DNA of 64,000 nucleotides from Falsochrobactrum tianjinense (lineage in GTDB: Bacteria > Pseudomonadota > Alphaproteobacteria > Rhizobiales > Rhizobiaceae), in NCBI RefSeq assembly GCF_019100495.1, contig NZ_JAHRVA010000007.1, positions 165,497 through 229,496 of the forward strand, given 5' to 3'. The translations under genes were made by a program, and so were the position numbers. The notes beneath the pieces are model-generated. The model did not search any database, was not told the origin of the DNA, and was given only the letters and a program-made list of their open reading frames with translations. Positions 8,813 through 19,462 of this stretch are shown in pieces; positions within the stretch are counted from its first letter, which is position 1, and each line of letters opens with the position of its first letter.

Positions 8813-9958
8813 TCAGACCTCCTCGGCCTCAATGGCAACGGCGGCGCCACGCATTACCAGATCATTGCGATGGATCATTGCAGTCCGGGCATCATAGCCA
8901 AGAATGGCGCTAATCTCATCGCTTTTGTGCCCGGCGATCTTGCGGGCGTCGACGGCGTCATAAGCAATCAGTCCACGCGCGATTTCGCGGCCTGCCTCGT
9001 TCAATACGGCCACCGTATCGCCACGCTCGAAATGCCCGTCAATGGCCTGCACACCGGCAGGCAGCAGCGATTTGCCGGATTTCAGTGCTTTCGCTGCTCC
9101 CGCATCGACCGTCAGACGGCCAGCCGGCTCCAGATTGCCGGAAATCCACGTTTTCCAAGCATTGACCGGCGCATGCGACGGTTCGAACAATGTCGCTCGC
9201 TCGCCCCGATCGATTGCCGAAAGCGGCGCCATGCGTGTACCCGACGTGATGATCATCGCGGTTCCGGCGGCATTGGCGATCTTGCCCGCATCGAGCTTGG
9301 TCTTCATGCCGCCTCGCGAGAGTTCGGACGCGGCAGCGCCCGCCATTGCTTCTATCTGCGGTGTGATGGTTTCGACCAGAGGGAGAAATTCCGCGTCTGG
9401 GTTCTTGTGCGGCGGTGCGGTATAAAGTCCGTCAATGTCGGAAAGCAGGATCAGCAGATCAGCACCCATCATGGTCGCAACGCGAGCCGCCAGACGGTCA
9501 TTATCACCGTAACGGATTTCGGTCGTGGCGACCGTGTCATTCTCATTGATGATCGGCACGGCCCTGAGCTTCAGAAGCGTATCAATGGTCGCGCGCGCAT
9601 TAAGATAGCGGCGGCGCTCCTCGGTATCGGAAAGCGTGACCAGAATTTGGCCCGACCTGATACCGTGACTATCCAGCACATCGGCATAGGCCTTGGCGAG
9701 CGCGATCTGGCCGGCCGCCGCAGCCGCCTGACTTTCCTCAAGCTTCAGCGCCTTTTTCGGTAAGCCCAAAACGGTGCGCCCCAGCGCGATTGCACCAGAC
9801 GACACCACCAGGACTTCCACGCCCGCATGATGCAGCGCGGCAATATCCTGCCCCAAACTTTCCAGCCAGTCGCGCTTCAACCCCTTGGCGCGATCTACGA
9901 GCAATGCGGAGCCGATTTTGACGACGATGCGGCGATAGTCCTTCAGTTGCTTCAGCAT
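8813..9958 (-). CDS. proB: glutamate 5-kinase
   Basis: 381 residues from the ATG at 9958, which has GAGGGG at good spacing; the frame is open further upstream but that part overlaps obgE. It has an amino-acid-kinase domain (VVKIGSALL at the start, [19 protein letters not shown] near residue 225) and a C-terminal PUA domain from about 280. It phosphorylates glutamate to start proline synthesis and is normally inhibited by proline. It lies 28 bp downstream of obgE and 9 bp upstream of proA. Confidence 0.96.
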   Translation of the reverse strand: MLKQLKDYRRIVVKIGSALLVDRAKGLKRDWLESLGQDIAALHHAGVEVLVVSSGAIALGRTVLGLPKKALKLEESQAAAAAGQIALAKAYADVLDSHGIRSGQILVTLSDTEERRRYLNARATIDTLLKLRAVPIINENDTVATTEIRYGDNDRLAARVATMMGADLLILLSDIDGLYTAPPHKNPDAEFLPLVETITPQIEAMAGAAASELSRGGMKTKLDAGKIANAAGTAMIITSGTRMAPLSAIDRGERATLFEPSHAPVNAWKTWISGNLEPAGRLTVDAGAAKALKSGKSLLPAGVQAIDGHFERGDTVAVLNEAGREIARGLIAYDAVDARKIAGHKSDEISAILGYDARTAMIHRNDLVMRGAAVAIEAEEV

Positions 9959-9986
9959 ACTTTCATTCCCCTCGCCGCGCGCCCGA

Positions 9987-11039
<1,053 letters not shown>

Positions 11040-11193
11040 CTACCTCTTGCGGCGTACCCGCATTCCGAAAATATTCTGGTACCACGCCTGAACAAACGCG
11101 ATCCCGATTGCAATTACAGCAAAACCCGCTCCCTGCAAACCATCGCGAAGGCGGGAATGTGACAAGGCCCGCGAAATGCGCAGGGCCTCATCC

Positions 11194-11862
11194 TTATGAC
11201 TGCCAGCTTCTCAGGCCGATCCATGTACGCCGGTCGAGCACATAACGCTCGACAGGTACATTCCCGGCGGAAAGGGAATCCCCCATGCCCATGGCGCTGA
11301 ACTGGAAGCCGCATTTGTGAATCACGCGCCGCGAAGCCCCATTGCTGACGCGGCACGATATATGTAGCCGCTCGATTGAGGTCGCGCGAAAAGCCAGATC
11401 GATCAGCGCATGAGCTGCCTCGGTAGCGTATCCATGCCCCCAATAGGGCTGGCCCAGCCAGTAGCCGATCTCCAGCCCCTCCCCATGTTTATGCGCATGA
11501 ATTCCGCAACAACCCATAAAGATGCCGGTCTCTGCTTGCGTGATTGCATAGATGCAATTGCCCATCTCGCCTTTTCGGGTGCGCTCGACAAAGTCGATGG
11601 CATTATCGCGCGTATAGGGGTGCGGCATGCGGGCAAGCATGTCGGCGACGCGGGCGTTATTGGCAAGATAGGAAATCGCATCCACGTCTTCGCCATGGGG
11701 CGGGCGCAAGACCAGCCTTTCCGTGACGAGAACGGGACAATCCAACTCATGAGCCAGATCAGGGGGCAATTCCGGCGCCGCACCGGGCGACAGATCAGCG
11801 AAACTCCCCTCTCGCCTGCTACTGCTTCCGTAACAATCTTCTTCCAGAACTTCGACAACCAT
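11194..11862 (-). CDS. GNAT-family N-acetyltransferase (RimJ/RimL-like)
   Basis: 222 residues from the ATG at 11862, with GGAGG eight bases upstream. From about residue 45 the sequence follows the RimJ/RimL-type acetyltransferase pattern: LVTERLVLRPPHGEDVDAI, then the acetyl-CoA region GYWLGQPYWGHGYATEA and NGASRRVIHKCGFQ. The first 40 residues look unstructured. The substrate cannot be read from the sequence. It lies between rpmA and obgE, a conserved place in this group, and is separated from rpmA by a terminator. Confidence 0.88.
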   Translation of the reverse strand: MVVEVLEEDCYGSSSRREGSFADLSPGAAPELPPDLAHELDCPVLVTERLVLRPPHGEDVDAISYLANNARVADMLARMPHPYTRDNAIDFVERTRKGEMGNCIYAITQAETGIFMGCCGIHAHKHGEGLEIGYWLGQPYWGHGYATEAAHALIDLAFRATSIERLHISCRVSNGASRRVIHKCGFQFSAMGMGDSLSAGNVPVERYVLDRRTWIGLRSWQS

Positions 11863-11881
11863 TTTTCGTTCCTCCAGATGC

Positions 11882-11913
11882 AAAAAGGGAAGATGGTGGT
11901 CCCATCTTCCCTT
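11882..11913 (-). terminator. intrinsic terminator of rplU-rpmA
   Basis: A 12-bp perfect stem (AAGGGAAGATGG at 11885-11896, CCATCTTCCCTT at 11902-11913) with a 5-nt loop is followed on the minus strand by TTTTTG. It lies 70 bp after the rpmA stop. Confidence 0.8.
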
Positions 11914-11983
11914 CGATCTTTTGGCTTGGCTGCCATATGCACCGGGTCCAATGGGACGCCGGTGCTTTATGAGAGTGCCCGAC

Positions 11984-12253
11984 TTACTCTGCTGCTTCCG
12001 CGATCGGGTCGACCGACACGTAGGTACGGCCATTAGCTTTCGCGCGGAAAGACACCGAACCCTGCGTAAGCGCAAACAAGGTGTGATCCTTGCCCATACC
12101 CACATTGGAACCCGGATGCCATTTAGTGCCGCGTTGGCGCACGATGATGTTGCCAGCGAGCACTGCTTCGCCGCCAAACTTCTTCACGCCAAGGCGTTTG
12201 GATTCTGAATCGCGACCATTACGCGAGGAACCGCCAGCTTTTTTGTGTGCCAT
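11984..12253 (-). CDS. rpmA: 50S ribosomal protein L27
   Basis: 89 residues with the typical start [20 protein letters not shown] and the core [20 protein letters not shown]. The N-terminal tail of L27 reaches the peptidyl-transferase centre. There is no cleavable N-terminal extension of the Firmicutes type. It lies 25 bp downstream of rplU, the normal order. Confidence 0.98.
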   Translation of the reverse strand: MAHKKAGGSSRNGRDSESKRLGVKKFGGEAVLAGNIIVRQRGTKWHPGSNVGMGKDHTLFALTQGSVSFRAKANGRTYVSVDPIAEAAE

Positions 12254-12278
12254 TGGTGTTCTCCTTTAATCTCTCTAC

Positions 12279-12710
12279 TTACTCAGCCGACTCGGCCTTG
12301 GCTGCGGCCTTCTTGGGCGCTGCCTTTTTCGGCTTTGCGACTTCGCCTTCAGCGGCGGCTTTTGCCTTCGGAGCCTTCTTTTCGGCAACCTTCTTGGAAG
12401 GCTTTGCACCGTCGGTGAGGATCTCCGAGATACGGATTGTCGTCAGTTCCTGACGATGTCCGCGGGTACGCTTGGAGTTCTGACGGCGACGCTTCTTGAA
12501 AGCGATGACCTTGCGGGCACGGCCCTGCTCGACGACTTCAGCCGTCACGACAGCGCCTGCAACAGTTGGAGCGCCAACGGTCGTGCCGACCATCAGGACT
12601 TCTGCAAATTCTATGACGTCACCGGCTTCACCAGCAACTTTTTCGACCTTGATAAGGTCATTTGCGGCAACGCGGTACTGCTTGCCACCAGTTTTAATGA
12701 CTGCGAACAT
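12279..12710 (-). CDS. rplU: 50S ribosomal protein L21
   Basis: 143 residues. The first 103 are the conserved L21 domain ([33 protein letters not shown]). The remaining 40 are a Lys/Ala-rich tail with little sequence complexity, a feature seen in alphaproteobacterial L21. It is first in the rplU-rpmA transcript and has a 5' leader of about 180 nt (see the promoter at 12892). Confidence 0.98.
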   Translation of the reverse strand: MFAVIKTGGKQYRVAANDLIKVEKVAGEAGDVIEFAEVLMVGTTVGAPTVAGAVVTAEVVEQGRARKVIAFKKRRRQNSKRTRGHRQELTTIRISEILTDGAKPSKKVAEKKAPKAKAAAEGEVAKPKKAAPKKAAAKAESAE

Positions 12711-12801
12711 TTGTTTTCCTTTCGGTGTTCGGTCCAGCTCTCATTTCAACGACATTTGCGTCGAAGCGATGGGCCGTCTTTTTATCAGTCGGTTGAATGA
12801 C

Positions 12802-12840
12802 GGGCTTTCAGCCCTTGACCACAGTTCCCGAAGCCGGGAA
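12802..12840 (-). promoter_or_regulatory. two hairpins in the rplU leader
   Basis: Within the 5' leader of rplU are two tight inverted repeats: TTCCCG-AAGC-CGGGAA (12825-12840) and GGGCT-TTC-AGCCC (12802-12814). Leaders of ribosomal protein operons often fold for autoregulation; here this is inferred from position and folding only. Confidence 0.4.
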
Positions 12841-12891
12841 ATCTCCAATCAAAACAATAAGCGCAGACAGCGCCACGCATAAAGTCCGGTG

Positions 12892-12921
12892 CTTATAGGT
12901 ATGAGGCGACGGAAAAGTCAA
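12892..12921 (-). promoter_or_regulatory. probable promoter of rplU-rpmA
   Basis: Read on the minus strand: TTGACT (12921-12916), 18-bp spacer, TATAAG (12897-12892). It lies about 180 bp upstream of rplU and is the best sigma-70-like pair in this 350-bp gap (12711-13061). Confidence 0.55.
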
Positions 12922-13061
12922 GAATTTTCACGACCAGATACAAATTAGGTCTTGTCTAATCGCGCTCTGGCCGTTATTGAGCCGCTGCACGCTCGGCATT
13001 CGCATCTGATGCTCGTTACTGTTCGATTCTTCATGGATCGTTTTACAGTGCTGCAAAACGC

Positions 13062-13151
<90 letters not shown>

Positions 13152-13657
13152 CTATCAAATTGCAAACTCTCCACCACCCCATTTAAACGCCGAAATTCCT
13201 TTTGATTTCAAAGGGGGTTAGCGGCTTCGACCGAACCTCTGAGACCGGCAAAGGGCCAGATTTCAGTCTCTGAACAGCTTTTGTCTCAAACCATGCGAAC
13301 CTTGGTCGATTTGGTTCGGTCAAAGAATACTCCATGATTTCAATATTTTGCAATTCTTGAACTGCGCCCGAGTTGCAACGGGTGTCACTACCAGCCAGCC
13401 TGAACTGAGACACCCGAGGTGGACGTTTCCGGGCGGAATGTAGAGCAATTATACGAGCCGATGTCACTGTAGAACATAGAAAGCTACCATTCGACCGCTC
13501 GCCTTTTTGAAAGCACTTGTCTTTAATATTGACCGGTTGGTTGTAATTCCTACCCGATTTTTCTAAAGTCGGAGATTCGTGTCAGCAATATTTAACCCGG
13601 CTCCCCAAGCATTGTTAATTATGGACCAGAGAACCAGACCGGACTGAGGACGGAAAA
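13152..13657 (+). other. gap with no supported gene
   Basis: 506 bp between tRNA-Ser and the transporter gene. A 94-codon frame on the minus strand (13183-13467) has no ribosome binding site or recognisable domain. The stretch from 13500 to 13640 is AT-rich and probably holds the promoter of the transporter. Confidence 0.5.
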
Positions 13658-15322
13658 TTGACCGAGAAAATAACACCCACAGCAGGCCCGGCAAATTCTG
13701 AGGATGCTGTTCCGCCGCCAGAAGGTGCTACTGAAATTATTAATACCGATTACGAGATCGGCCAGGACAACATCAATTATCGAAGACGACTAGTTTTCGA
13801 ATTCGACGTCCACAACCCCGTATTCGGCATATCCGCCCTGGCCATTGTTACCTTCACGATACTGACGCTGATTTTTCAGAGTACTCTTGGCCCCTTCTTT
13901 GTAGCCACACGGGATTTCCTAACGGCTAACCTTGACTGGTTCTTTATCATCGCCGGTAACATTTTTGTCCTGCTTTGCGCGGCCTTAGTCCTGCTCCCGT
14001 TGGGAAGAGTTCGGCTTGGTGGCCCAGACGCAACCCCTGATTATAATTACATCTCCTGGTTCTCCATGTTGTTTGCCGCGGGCATGGGTATTGGATTGAT
14101 GTTCTATGGCGTATCAGAACCATTGGGTAATTTCACCGCTGCGTTCGAAGGTCCCATCACGAACGCAGACGGAGTTCGCACCGATTGGGCGCCGCTGGAT
14201 GGCATGGCCGGCGATGCTGAGGGCGCGAGGCGCCTCGCGATGGCGGCAACCATCTTCCATTGGGCGCTGCATCCATGGGCGATATATGCCGTTGTCGCTC
14301 TCTCACTAGCGCTGTTTGCGTTTAACAAGGGCTTGCCGCTCACCCTTCGCTCTGTCTTCTATCCGATTCTGGGCGATCGCATTTGGGGGTGGCCGGGGCA
14401 TGTCGTCGATATTCTTGCCATTCTCGCAACGCTGTTCGGGCTCGCCACCTCGCTAGGCATTGGAGCGCAGCAAGCCAGCGCTGGTCTTGATTTTCTCTTC
14501 GGTCTTCCATCGACCACCGGCAGCATGGTTGTTTTGATCATTGTGATCACAGCGATTGCCACTATTTCGGTCGTTGCCGGAATGGATAAGGGCGTGAAGC
14601 GGCTATCCGAACTCAATATGGGCCTCGCACTGCTGCTTTTGTTGTTTGTCGTTGTGGTCGGGCCGACATGGCAAATCACGACTGGTTTTTTTAAGAACCT
14701 CTTGGCCTATGTCGAGTATTTGCCCGCGCTTTCCAACCCAATCGGGCGCACCGATGATAATTTCCGGCATGGTTGGACGGCTTTCTATTGGGCGTGGTGG
14801 ATCAGTTGGTCGCCCTTTGTGGGCATGTTCATCGCCCGTGTAAGCCGAGGGCGGACCGTGCGCGAGTTCATCATCGCAGTGCTCTTTATTCCTTCAATCG
14901 TCTCGACGATCTGGATGACTGCGCTTGGCGGAACTGCCATCAGCCAAGTGGTCGATCAGGGCATGACTTCGGTTCAGTCTGCTGTCCTGGAACTGCAACT
15001 CTTTGAAATGCTGGCCGGCCTTCCTCTGACTCCGTTGACTTCTTTGGTCGGCATTGTTTTGGTTATCGTGTTTTTTATAACATCCTCGGACTCTGGATCG
15101 CTCGTTATTGATACGATCGGTGCCGGCGGCAAGATGAATGCACCGACGCCACAACGAGTTTTCTGGGCAACTTTCGAAGGCTTGATCGCTATTGCATTGC
15201 TTCTCGGCGGCGGTCTTGCCGCCTTGCAAGCCATGGCGGTTTCTACGGGGTTTCCGTTCACCATCGTTCTGCTCGGGGCATGTTTCGCTTTAGTGAAAGG
15301 GTTGGTGACCGAACCACGCTGA
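13658..15322 (+). CDS. BCCT-family betaine/choline/carnitine transporter
   Basis: 554 residues with about twelve membrane segments. The family signature is clear: AAGMGIGLMFYGVSEPLGNF near residue 140 and the aromatic motif FYWAWWISWSPFVGMFIARV near residue 375. It would import quaternary amines such as glycine betaine or choline with Na+ or H+ for osmoprotection. The start is a TTG at 13658 with GAGG eight bases before it; no in-frame ATG is nearby. It ends with KGLVTEPR shortly after the last membrane helix, with almost no C-terminal tail, so the osmosensing tail may be missing or cut off by the neighbouring element. The specific substrate is not determined. Confidence 0.88.
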   Translation: MTEKITPTAGPANSEDAVPPPEGATEIINTDYEIGQDNINYRRRLVFEFDVHNPVFGISALAIVTFTILTLIFQSTLGPFFVATRDFLTANLDWFFIIAGNIFVLLCAALVLLPLGRVRLGGPDATPDYNYISWFSMLFAAGMGIGLMFYGVSEPLGNFTAAFEGPITNADGVRTDWAPLDGMAGDAEGARRLAMAATIFHWALHPWAIYAVVALSLALFAFNKGLPLTLRSVFYPILGDRIWGWPGHVVDILAILATLFGLATSLGIGAQQASAGLDFLFGLPSTTGSMVVLIIVITAIATISVVAGMDKGVKRLSELNMGLALLLLLFVVVVGPTWQITTGFFKNLLAYVEYLPALSNPIGRTDDNFRHGWTAFYWAWWISWSPFVGMFIARVSRGRTVREFIIAVLFIPSIVSTIWMTALGGTAISQVVDQGMTSVQSAVLELQLFEMLAGLPLTPLTSLVGIVLVIVFFITSSDSGSLVIDTIGAGGKMNAPTPQRVFWATFEGLIAIALLLGGGLAALQAMAVSTGFPFTIVLLGACFALVKGLVTEPR

Positions 15323-15622
15323 TCTTCGAAAAGTCGGCGTTCTGGCCCGTTATGCAACATTTCAACTCGTCCGTGGTCAAGCGCTGTCGATGGTGTGTCA
15401 CTAAAATGCGCAAAGGGCGGTGGCTTTCAGGAAGTGGTTGGAGTGTTAGGAACGACGATGCTGGGGGCAAAATGCAGACCACGCAAAAAACATCTGAGAC
15501 AAACATGACGAGTCAATCCGACAGTCGCTTGAGTCCTATTTGTTCCGCGCTCGTAACTGTTGTGCTCGCTTAGATTGGAAAAGAGTTGAGAACGGTCAAG
15601 GTTTTGCGAGCGTCCAGCTGCC
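15323..15622 (+). other. gap at the left edge of the phage-like element
   Basis: 300 bp between the transporter stop and the first gene of the recombinase cassette. I see no supported gene. Because the recombinase cassette is transcribed towards this gap, the left attachment site should lie here, but I found no direct repeat with the right end. Confidence 0.4.
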
Positions 15623-16021
15623 TCACAGAGTAGAATCTGATGGCGTGCCGAATACCGCTTCCATCTGCTCCGCCCATGGCAGTTCGGCGACAACCATCAG
15701 ATCATTGAGCGACAAGGACGGCGGGATGCGATGGATGAGCAGCCTTTCCAGCACGTCCGGGGCAAGATAGGCCAGTCGCATCATCCGGCTGACAAAGCGA
15801 TCGCTGACATTGTCGGCCTTGGCAATATCGGCAATGGTTGAGGCCTCGCCGCGTTCGATCCTGCGCCGCCAGTTCCAAGCGCGAGCGATGGCCCGCAACA
15901 CATGCGCGTCCTGCATCCGAGCCTCGGTGGGCGTGTGCTCTGCTGGCGGCAGGATCTTCGGACGACCGTTCTTCTTGCGAATGGTGAGCGGGATGACCAC
16001 GCGGATGGTGTTTTCCGTCAT
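15623..16021 (-). CDS. small helix-turn-helix protein of the recombinase cassette
   Basis: 132 residues. The middle (TIADIAKADNVSDRFVSRMM, about residues 62-81) reads as a ParB/KorB-like helix-turn-helix. The N-terminus is basic. Its start overlaps the recombinase stop by 4 bp (ATGA), so it is the last gene of a coupled cassette. Small proteins of this kind accompany serine recombinases in alphaproteobacterial elements; a role as recombination directionality factor or regulator is possible but not shown. Confidence 0.6.
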   Translation of the reverse strand: MTENTIRVVIPLTIRKKNGRPKILPPAEHTPTEARMQDAHVLRAIARAWNWRRRIERGEASTIADIAKADNVSDRFVSRMMRLAYLAPDVLERLLIHRIPPSLSLNDLMVVAELPWAEQMEAVFGTPSDSTL

Positions 16022-17337
16022 GCCGCATCCTTTCCCATCTGCGGCGCCAGCATCTGTCTCGCCAACGATTTGATACCGTCATGCCGCAGATCGACGGCAA
16101 GACCTGATGCACCAACCGTGACGCGCGCCACGAGCAACTGGACAATGCGCGCCTGCTCGGCCGGAAACAGCGAAGCCCAGAGCGTGTTAAAATCTCCAAG
16201 CGCGGCAATAACCGCCTTGTCGTCGATGTCCGGTGTGTCCGATTTCAGGGCGGCAAGTGCCCGCGCTCTGACTTCAGGCGTGGCAATCATGCGGCGGATT
16301 TCGCCGACAACTGCATCCTCAACCATGGCGGCAGGAAGCCGCTGCGGTCCTTCTGTATCGGTGGGTCGGTTTCGAATAAGGTCCATTGAGGTGTAGTAAC
16401 GATAGAGCTTGCTGCCTTTTTTCGTTGCGGTCGGCGTCATCGCGGTGCCGGTGTCAGTAAAGATCAGCCCCTTCAGCATCGCAGGTGTCTGGTTTCTCGA
16501 CGCGGCGGCACGCAGCCGAGGGCTGGTCTTAAGGACGGAATGAACCGCGTCCCATAGCTCACGATCAATGATCGCCTCATGCTCACCGGGATAGCTCGTC
16601 CCCTTGTGGATGGCCTCGCCGATATAGATGCGATTGTTGATCAGCTTGTAGAGAAAGCCCTTGTCGATCAGCCTGCCGCGTTTGTTGACGATGCCCTCAG
16701 CTGCCAGCGCCCTCGCGACTCTGGTGGCCGATCCGATCGCCACGAAGCGCTCGAAGATCATCCTGACCGTTTTGGCCTCTTCTTCATTGATCACCAGTTT
16801 CCGGTCGCGGACATCATAACCAAGCGGGACATAGCCGCCCATCCACATGCCCTTCTTGCGCGAGGCGGCGAACTTGTCGCGAATGCGCTCACCGATTACC
16901 TCGCGCTCGAACTGGGCAAAGGACAACAAGATGTTCAGCGTCAGCCGGCCCATCGACGTGGTGGTGTTGAAGGACTGGGTGATCGAAACGAAGGTGACGT
17001 TGTTGCGGTCGAACACTTCCACCAGCTTGGAGAAATCCATCAACGAGCGGCTCAATCGGTCGATCTTGTAGACGACCACTACGTCGATCAGCCCGTCCTC
17101 GATATCGGCCAGCAGCCGCTTCAACGCAGGGCGCTCCAGCGTGCCGCCCGAAAAGCCGCCGTCATCATAGCGTTCGCGGATTGTGGCGAACCCTTCCGAG
17201 CGCTGGCTGGCAACATAGGCCTCGCAAGACTCCCGCTGGGCGTCGAGCGAGTTGAACTCCATGTCGAGCCCCTCCTCGCTGGATTTTCGGGTGTAGATCG
17301 CGCAGCGCAGACGACGCTGGGTCTGTGCGGTGTTCAT
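16018..17337 (-). CDS. large serine recombinase (integrase)
   Basis: 439 residues from the ATG at 17337, which overlaps the DUF2924 stop by 4 bp (ATGA). The resolvase catalytic domain is at about 10-155: CAIYTRKSSEEG with nucleophile Ser19 and VVYKIDRLSRS with conserved arginines. It is followed by the recombinase domain (PLGYDVRDRKLVINEEEAKT near 165) and a C-terminal DNA-binding part; the zinc-ribbon region is reduced. The enzyme should integrate and excise the element between 15.6 and 40.5 kb. Serine integrases use short attachment cores, which explains why no long flanking repeats are seen. Confidence 0.92.
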   Translation of the reverse strand: MNTAQTQRRLRCAIYTRKSSEEGLDMEFNSLDAQRESCEAYVASQRSEGFATIRERYDDGGFSGGTLERPALKRLLADIEDGLIDVVVVYKIDRLSRSLMDFSKLVEVFDRNNVTFVSITQSFNTTTSMGRLTLNILLSFAQFEREVIGERIRDKFAASRKKGMWMGGYVPLGYDVRDRKLVINEEEAKTVRMIFERFVAIGSATRVARALAAEGIVNKRGRLIDKGFLYKLINNRIYIGEAIHKGTSYPGEHEAIIDRELWDAVHSVLKTSPRLRAAASRNQTPAMLKGLIFTDTGTAMTPTATKKGSKLYRYYTSMDLIRNRPTDTEGPQRLPAAMVEDAVVGEIRRMIATPEVRARALAALKSDTPDIDDKAVIAALGDFNTLWASLFPAEQARIVQLLVARVTVGASGLAVDLRHDGIKSLARQMLAPQMGKDAA

Positions 17338-17849
17338 CGTTCGGCCCTCCGTGCGTCGCCAAGGCCAAAGAAACGGTAGCCATTCCAATTGCTGCCGGAG
17401 ATTGCCCTGGCGGCTGCCGACAGCGACTTGAAGCGGCGGCCCTGCCATTCGAAGCCGTCGCGCATCACGGTGACGGTGTGCTCGACGCCCTCCCATTCGC
17501 GCACCAGCCTGGTGCCAGCTACCGGATTGCGCGCATCGGCGATGATCGCCTTGCGGTCGGACTTGCCATCGACCTCGTCTGCTAACAGGTCCAGCATCTT
17601 GCGGGTTTCGCGGGAAAGCCCGCCGAGGGTCAGTTCCTGGATGCGCCAGGACAGCCGCATTTCCAGATAACCGCGGCTGTTGTTCGGCGCCGTAGTTGCA
17701 AACAGGACCTCCCACTCGCCTTTCAGTTCCTTGACCGACATGCGCTTGAGCGCGGCCAGCCTGACCAGCACCGGCGTGTCCGCCGCGGCGCCCGCGCGCT
17801 GTTGTTTCATTCCGGGGCCGGCCCGCTTCGACATTCCCGACATCATCAC
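17334..17849 (-). CDS. DUF2924 family protein
   Basis: 171 residues. Conserved features of DUF2924 are visible: LKGEWEVLF, RGYLEMRLSWRIQELTLGG, then GTRLVREWEGVEHTVTVMRD and the C-terminal FEWQGRRFKSLSAAARAISG with NGYRFFGL. The C-terminal half resembles a small DNA-binding (RAMA/SAP-like) module. It is coupled to the recombinase by a 4-bp overlap. DUF2924 genes sit next to serine recombinases throughout alphaproteobacterial elements, so an accessory role in recombination is likely; the mechanism is unknown. Confidence 0.85.
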   Translation of the reverse strand: MMMSGMSKRAGPGMKQQRAGAAADTPVLVRLAALKRMSVKELKGEWEVLFATTAPNNSRGYLEMRLSWRIQELTLGGLSRETRKMLDLLADEVDGKSDRKAIIADARNPVAGTRLVREWEGVEHTVTVMRDGFEWQGRRFKSLSAAARAISGSNWNGYRFFGLGDARRAER

Positions 17850-18067
17850 CCTCCAACTCGGTTGCTCGGTTTGCGACGACCAACACGGCGTTTGAGGGCC
17901 AAGATGTCGAATGAACTGTCTCCACCGGCGGCAGATAAAGAGCTGGACTGTTGGGACAGGATACGCCTCAGCCCGGCAGCCAGGATTGCGCCAACTTCGG
18001 CAAGCCGCTCATCCGCCGACATCAGGTTGGGTGACAAGGGATTCGGGGTTGAAGAAATGTCGTGCAT
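17846..18067 (-). CDS. small conserved protein upstream of DUF2924
   Basis: About 73 residues, stop overlapping the DUF2924 start by 4 bp. The middle (MSADERLAEVGAILAAGLRR, then SLSAAGGDSSFDI) is amphipathic and Ser/Leu-rich, and the end is basic. The start is uncertain: ATGs at 18067 and 18022 are possible and neither has a good ribosome binding site. The 4-gene overlap chain supports that it is translated. No function recognised. Confidence 0.55.
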   Translation of the reverse strand: MHDISSTPNPLSPNLMSADERLAEVGAILAAGLRRILSQQSSSLSAAGGDSSFDILALKRRVGRRKPSNRVGG

Positions 18068-18372
18068 GAGACCGTTCGCAATCATTGATGGTGAGCAAAC
18101 GGTAGATGAGAAATAAGCAATAACAAGCAATATCAATCGCTTATCATGCTTGTGCGAAATCATCCGCATCGCTGCGTGCCACGGAACGGTGGAAATTGCT
18201 GCCCTCGGTGACTGCGCCGAACCGGCAGGCGGCGCATTGGCGCGAATCAGGCCTCATGCTCAGATGGTTCGTCTGCAGTACAAGGCGCCGCATTGACGGT
18301 CACTGTATTTCGCTCTACGTCAATCCGCATAAATGCGTGATAAAAGGGAATGGTGACCGCCATGCGATCAAG

Positions 18373-18693
18373 ATGACATCGACTCTCGGACAGTCGATCG
18401 CCAAAGCCAGAAAGGCGAAGGCGCTAAGCCAGAAGGATCTGGCTGGCCGTATCATGAAGGAGGAAGACGGCAGGGCCATCTCGCCACAATATCTCAACGA
18501 CATCGAACACGATCGACGAAGCCCAACCTCAGATCATCTCATTCGGCAGTTCGCGGTTGCCCTCGATCTTTCCGAAGATATGCTGTTCGTCCTGGCTGGA
18601 AAGATTCCAGATGAGGTACGTCGTGATCTCACGGATCCGGCAAAGGCTGGGGAGGCCTTCATGAATTTTCGGAAGACGATAGCAAAGAGGTAG
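18373..18693 (+). CDS. XRE-family helix-turn-helix regulator
   Basis: 106 residues from the ATG at 18373. The helix-turn-helix covers about 5-65 (LGQSIAKARKAKALSQKDLA, ISPQYLNDIEHDRRSPTSDH). It is directly upstream of an ImmA/IrrE peptidase gene, the standard pair in which the peptidase removes the repressor after DNA damage. It is divergent from the recombinase cassette across about 300 bp, so it sits at the switch region of the element and is the best candidate for its master repressor. Confidence 0.85.
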   Translation: MTSTLGQSIAKARKAKALSQKDLAGRIMKEEDGRAISPQYLNDIEHDRRSPTSDHLIRQFAVALDLSEDMLFVLAGKIPDEVRRDLTDPAKAGEAFMNFRKTIAKR

Positions 18694-18700
18694 TTTGTGC

Positions 18701-19423
18701 ATGGTCAAGATGGTTCGTGATCTGATGGGCCGCTTTGCGCAACGTCCCTACTACCTCGCTGAGGAACTGGACCGCGAATGCGAGCAGGTCGTCACGGCCT
18801 TCTTGTCTGCCCGGCGCGACGAGGTCTGCTTTCCGATCACCACTGACGAGCTGTCTGTGCTGATCGAGACGGAGGGAGCCGACCTCGATTCGTGCGTAGA
18901 CCTTTCCCGTTACGGCGACGACGTCGAGGGCGTGACAGCTTTCTACGCCGACCGGGAGCCGGACGTGATGATCTCCGATCGTCTGGCAAATGATCTTCGC
19001 CGCGAGAATCGACTGCGCACCACACTCGCCCATGAATTCGGCCATGTCCGTTTCCACCGCCACCTGTGGGCCGAGAAGCTGGCCACCGGCGACCTGTTTG
19101 CCGTCCAGAGTGAGAATGACAACAAGGCGATCTGCAAGCGCGACACGATCCTGAATGCGCGCCAGAGCGACTGGATGGAATGGCAGGCCGGCTATATCAG
19201 CGGCGCCATCCTGATGCCTGTTTCAGCCGTCCGAAAGTTGGCCGACGAATATTGCATGCCGCAGGGCATCCATGGTGCAGTCGAGCTCAACTCGGATCAC
19301 GGCCAGATTCTCGTCCATTCAGTCAAGGATGAGTTCCAGGTGTCGGAGGAAGCCGCTCGTGTGCGGCTTCAGGCCTTGCATTTGCTGTCGGGCACCACGC
19401 AGCAATCCACACTGTCGTTCTGA
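18701..19423 (+). CDS. ImmA/IrrE-family metallopeptidase
   Basis: 240 residues from the ATG at 18701 (a TTG at 18695 would add two residues; AGAGG lies at 18686-18690). The zinc motif HEFGH is at 111-115, with an upstream FYADREPDVMISD strand typical of the family and a later WQAGYISGAILMP element. In ICEBs1 and many prophages such proteins cleave the neighbouring XRE repressor on damage or quorum signals and so induce the element. It follows the XRE gene by 7 bp. Confidence 0.88.
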   Translation: MVKMVRDLMGRFAQRPYYLAEELDRECEQVVTAFLSARRDEVCFPITTDELSVLIETEGADLDSCVDLSRYGDDVEGVTAFYADREPDVMISDRLANDLRRENRLRTTLAHEFGHVRFHRHLWAEKLATGDLFAVQSENDNKAICKRDTILNARQSDWMEWQAGYISGAILMPVSAVRKLADEYCMPQGIHGAVELNSDHGQILVHSVKDEFQVSEEAARVRLQALHLLSGTTQQSTLSF

Positions 19424-19462
19424 GTTTTCCCCGTTAATCCGCTGAACAGCGTATTTTTGCGA

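Noticed and set aside
8297..9763. 488-codon plus-strand frame
   Set aside because: Antisense to proA and proB, both of which have full family motifs.
13183..13467. 94-codon minus-strand frame after tRNA-Ser
   Set aside because: No ribosome binding site, no domain and biased composition; not enough to call a gene.
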